This document shows positions 60,901 through 64,000 of a stretch of 64,000 nt of DNA, one piece after another. A model generated the notes under the pieces. It searched no databases, was not told the DNA's origin, and saw only the letters and a program-made list of their open reading frames with translations. Where the stretch lies: NCBI GenBank assembly GCA_018907035.1, contig JACCIC010000014.1:2083001-2147000 (forward strand). The letters run 5' to 3'. This DNA comes from Sycobia sp. Sy_11. Lineage: Eukaryota > Arthropoda > Insecta > Hymenoptera > Epichrysomallidae. The translations under genes were made by a program, and so were the position numbers. Positions within the stretch are counted from its first letter, which is position 1. The number at the start of each line of letters is the position of its first letter.

Positions 60901-63483
60901 GAATAATGCATTACTTTGCTCAAATTTAAATTATGTATGTACGAAAAGAGAATACAATAAACGTAAGTTAGTAGAGAAATCTTTCTTTTTCAGATCGAAT
61001 CTTAAATTATGTTATATGATTCAGAATATAAATTTTAGGCATGGTTTATATGCTAATTGATAAGTGCATCAAACTAGCAGACCAAAGTTTTTATAGAGAC
61101 AGCATTAAATTATCATAATAAACAAAATTTTTCATAACAAATAATTATCTTTTATATTTTATAAAACAATAATAAATATATATCACGCAAAGATTAATTA
61201 ATGGGAATCAAACGTTTATTAGAATACTTTATACAGAATCTGCAAATCGACTGTACAACGCATTATGAAAAAACAGAATATCAGAGTTATTCACAAACAT
61301 ATGTAATTCAGATCAAACTCACATAGGATTCAAAAAAGATTCAAATAAATTAGCAAAATTGTACAAAAGTTCGTATATTGGACGAATGTCTACGTAACTT
61401 ATAAAAATATTAAAAGAATATCTCAACGATGTAAGACACAATAGTTCAATTTATAAATGTAGGTTGAAAAAATACGCACACACACAATAGGTTTTAGCCA
61501 TTTATAGACACTGATTCTAGAACATTTAAATATTGTATTCAAAATCGATTAATAAATTCACAGCCATGCCAGTAGCTTAAATAGTCAGTAAGGTACATAT
61601 AATTTAAAAATAGCTTATAAAAATTTCATATTTGATGTTCAATTTTTCTTCCAAAACACTCAACGGTCATACTCTTTATAAGTATAACGCTAATGGCTAT
61701 TCTACAAGTTTTCAGATACAAACTGTCTACTCCACAGTATGCCGGTTACTACTTGACAAAACTATGTAAATGAAAATTAAAAAACGACTGTAACAATTTT
61801 ACAGTAGATATTTAATGTTTCTTTTTTTTTTTTAAATACGGATGGCATTGGACAGCAAATCCATACTTGGTATAGCTTGGCTAATTTTTTCGTACAAGTT
61901 TTTATATAAAGAACGTCTGTTACAGTACTATTGTTACTACTTATCTTGGTTATGTTTAATATTCGATGGTATACATATTAGCGAAGGACTACATTCTATC
62001 CTTAGATAACTTGCTATATAATTTCTCTGTTTGAATGTGTCTTTATATTTCAGAATATATTTTCAAAAATAATATAAGGAAATGTCTCTAAAGGTTAAAC
62101 ATTATAGAAACCACTTGTAAGCTATTTGCTATATTTCATATAAAAAGTTGTCAATAAAATGCTATATGAAAAAAAACAAATATATTATACATATAATCGA
62201 TGAATAAAACTGTAGTAGTAAAAATATAAAACTTTGTTATTAGGAAAAACTATATTTAATATTTGTAAATTAATTTTTCATTTTTAATGTATCTATTATT
62301 ATGGTCATTCAAGCAAATTGCTAGCAGGTGTCCTGACTAAATCCACGAAATTCGACACAAAAAGTTGTTGCGCCCATGATTTTTTTTTATCTAAATTTTA
62401 TCAATAATTTGAGGGAAAGGATAAAACTTTAACTTATTAGTCATTTTTAATTAGACACGATTATTTATTTTCTTACTGTTTGCATTGTCATCTGTTAAAA
62501 ATTTATTTTTTTAATTACTAAAAATATTAAAAAATTAATTGATTTATGTAATAAATATTACACATATTATATGCAAATATAAGTTTTTAAAACTTCTATA
62601 GCAATCAGAATAATATACATTGTATAGATTGTACAATTTTATTGAGTCAATGCTTCATGGATCTATGATTGAAAATAAATGTAAATATGAAAAGAGTGTA
62701 TTGAATATTTTACTTATAATAGGAAATATTCGAGCAATCAAAATTAACGCTAATCAAGAAATCGCCAGGTTGAAGAAAACTATTCTGTACGCTGATAATT
62801 ATCGGTCAGTTAAGGTATTCAACATTTTGACATTTTCATGCATGATATTTAAACTGTTTAAAGATATATAAAGAATTAATCATAAATAATATATTATTCA
62901 GAGTCTTTAAAGGTGTTCATAAAACATTCATATCTCAGTTTTATCTATATTAGATTTCTTTTTTAGCAATTTGATTAACTTTTATCTTAAATTTTTCTCA
63001 CATTCTCATCGAATTTTCAATAATAAAATTTTAGAATCACAATAAATAGAATTTATACTTCTTCTCTATATATTTGATCATGTTAAAATTAAACAATATA
63101 TTGATTTCTTAAAAGAATAAAAAATTAAAGCATTACCCATGCTTGTAATTGAAAGACATAAGGATGAAATATTCACACAAAAAAGTCTTTTAAAATATTC
63201 ATTAATTCAATCAAAAAATTAATTCATTAATTTCAATCAAAAAATTCGCTTCAGATGGAATTGAAGAACATAGTTGACGAAATGGTATCGCGAATGGATA
63301 ATAGAAAAATCGAAAAGGCAGAGAAGGTTTACTTAAACATCGCCAACGAGGCCTCCGTCACTTTAGATAATCTTAATAGGAAAATAGGCGATCACGAGAT
63401 CTATCGTAAGTGCGAGACGTATCTGCTATTTATACTCGAAGGTTTGGAAAACGCCCTCGACGGTGCCGAAAAGACGATTCAAG
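53045..63483 (+). CDS. uncharacterised long coiled-coil protein; 3' end outside window
   Basis: I do not recognise a named family. Predicted exons: 53045-53350, 53547-53631, 55308-55415, 55790-56119, 56860-56964, 57068-57136, 57216-57335, 57579-57767, 59283-59589, 62723-62814 and 63255-63483, about 645 residues. All joins agree in phase except exon 2 to exon 3. The start is the ATG opening MSFTDYGFNVFSHSCCNR. Exon 1 is Cys-rich at first, then a conserved-looking YYHIIVDHLIDLGTLTENEL helical segment. Exon 4 is acidic and Pro-rich with a duplicated KEAELCEEF/KEEELCEEF unit. Exons 4 to 9 are Glu, Lys, Gln and Leu rich with heptad spacing typical of a long coiled coil. Exons 1, 4 and 9 are GC-rich and the others mixed. 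Coding status is well supported; function is unknown. Confidence 0.72.
53632..55307 (+). other. coiled-coil gene intron 2, repeat-like
   Basis: Contains a run at 54190-54420 with variants of tattcggttcaaatcc and cttggtatcgg, and a related stretch at 54780-54900 (ggtcttgtcttga, cttgggtattggcgaag), plus a ttcgaat-rich stretch at 55000-55200. These look like degraded interspersed repeats. A small exon that would correct the phase mismatch between exons 2 and 3 could also be hidden here. Confidence 0.45.
56120..56859 (+). other. coiled-coil gene intron 4
   Basis: AT-rich, 740 bases, donor GTTCGT and acceptor AATTAG. No repeat or coding sequence was seen. Confidence 0.65.
57494..57544. repeat. 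(TA)n microsatellite
   Basis: About 50 bases of TA ending 34 bases before a coiled-coil exon, inside the likely branch-point region. Confidence 0.95.
57911..57955. repeat. (TG)n-(CG)n-(TG)n tract
   Basis: Alternating purine-pyrimidine with a CG core flanked by TG, about 45 bases. Confidence 0.9.
58300..58760. other. ORF-like island inside a coiled-coil gene intron
   Basis: Composition changes from plain intron. On the minus strand a 53-codon stretch from about 58710 to 58552 reads KFDGSIVLPRKIDVETDNW and continues to a GTAGGT that could be a donor. On the plus strand 58314-58437 reads MCPDSFAKAKLSHTGNGFG and on to TAG. I recognise neither. A retro-pseudogene or transposon fragment is likely; a nested gene cannot be excluded. 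Confidence 0.3.
59590..62722 (+). other. large AT-rich intron of the coiled-coil gene
   Basis: About 3.1 kb. The phase (1) is the same on both sides. A 68-codon frame at 60608-60814, with an overlapping frame that reads YENLQEQICGSDNEYEF, has slightly higher GC than the surroundings and may be a transposon scrap. Nothing else was recognised. Confidence 0.5.
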
Positions 63484-63627
63484 GTAAGTTAAAAATTATT
63501 TTATTTCAAAGGAAGTTATAAGGTCAAAGGTTCTTTTAACATTTTTTTTATGAATATTACATATACTCGGATTAAAAATAAAATATAATTAATTGAAGAC
63601 TCGCTATACACTTGGTGAAACATGTTT

Positions 63628-63885
63628 TAATAATATAAGGTAAATTATAAATGAAAACACTTGGATAGTTTCACAATTTTAAGAATATTTATTCTGACAA
63701 CGTTGTTTCGTCTATGATGCCATTATCAAAGATCGATACAAAGTGTGTTATGTTAAAATTAATATATTACACTTTGTATCGATCTTTGATAATGGCATCA
63801 TAAACGAAAAAACGTTGTCAGAATCAATACTCTTAAAATTGTGAAACTATCCAAGTGTTCATTTATAATTTACCTTATATTATTA
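63628..63885. repeat. near-perfect inverted repeat, ~118-bp arms
   Basis: Arms 63628-63746 and 63769-63885 are reverse complements with only a few differences, around a ~22-base AT-rich loop. Example: atgatgccattatcaaagat on the left, mirrored as atctttgataatggcatcat on the right. The cgtttcgt near the arm middle echoes the hairpin motif at 43567. A foldback or MITE-type insertion is likely. It lies in the last visible intron. Confidence 0.92.
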
Positions 63886-64000
63886 AAAATAAAAGTATTA
63901 ATAAGGGTATTTGGAATCAATCTCAGTAAAAGGATTCATTATTTTTGGATCAGATATTAATCGGTAAGAATATCCTACGATAAAATTGCGTTAAAAATTA

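Overview
The window is eukaryotic nuclear DNA from an insect. Genes are split by GT-AG introns, the background is very AT-rich with dozens of (TA)n, (CT/GA)n and (TG/CA)n tracts, and a decayed mariner and a decayed non-LTR retrotransposon are present. The protein families are animal-wide. A parasitoid-type hymenopteran is a reasonable guess from the mix of AT-rich noncoding DNA and very GC-rich exons, but the sequence alone does not prove it.

Layout, left to right. (1) 251-10676 (+): the 3' part of a class I cyclic-nucleotide phosphodiesterase, most like PDE7. Six exons in consistent phase encode the end of the catalytic domain and a tail of about 630 residues carrying nine R-R-x-S sites, eight followed by x-P. 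A mariner relic lies in one intron. (2) 10.7-18.2 kb: AT-rich intergenic DNA with nothing I can support. (3) 19179-32114 (+): a nine-exon ANKRD11/ANKRD12 homologue. The conserved N-terminal motif and C-terminal domain are present, but the ankyrin repeats expected between exons 6 and 7 are not found. That intron instead holds a MITE-like inverted-repeat pair. (4) 33561-32614 (-): a TMEM70 homologue, tail-to-tail with the previous gene. (5) 35558-37185 (+): ethanolaminephosphotransferase (EPT1/SELENOI family), ending at a TGA within one codon of the vertebrate selenocysteine position. (6) 39629-39159 (-): a CHCHD7/COX23-like twin CX9C protein. (7) 40.6-43.1 kb: a long inverted repeat joined to a decayed minus-strand non-LTR retrotransposon. 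(8) 45668-47128 (+): par-6 (PB1, semi-CRIB, PDZ), including one apparent GC-AG intron. (9) 47.1-53.0 kb: AT-rich, no gene seen. (10) 53045 to beyond the right edge (+): a long coiled-coil protein I do not recognise, in at least eleven exons. One of its introns contains a nearly perfect 118-bp hairpin repeat.

The genes do not form a pathway. Two encode mitochondrial proteins (TMEM70, CHCHD7), one an ER lipid enzyme (EPT1), one a polarity scaffold (par-6), one a chromatin-associated regulator (ANKRD11/12-like) and one a cAMP-signalling enzyme. Exon composition is split: the PDE, most of the ANKRD gene and parts of the coiled-coil gene are strongly GC-rich, while EPT1, TMEM70, CHCHD7 and par-6 are AT-rich like their introns. 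Exon borders were set by reading frame, splice-site dinucleotides and phase. They are predictions.
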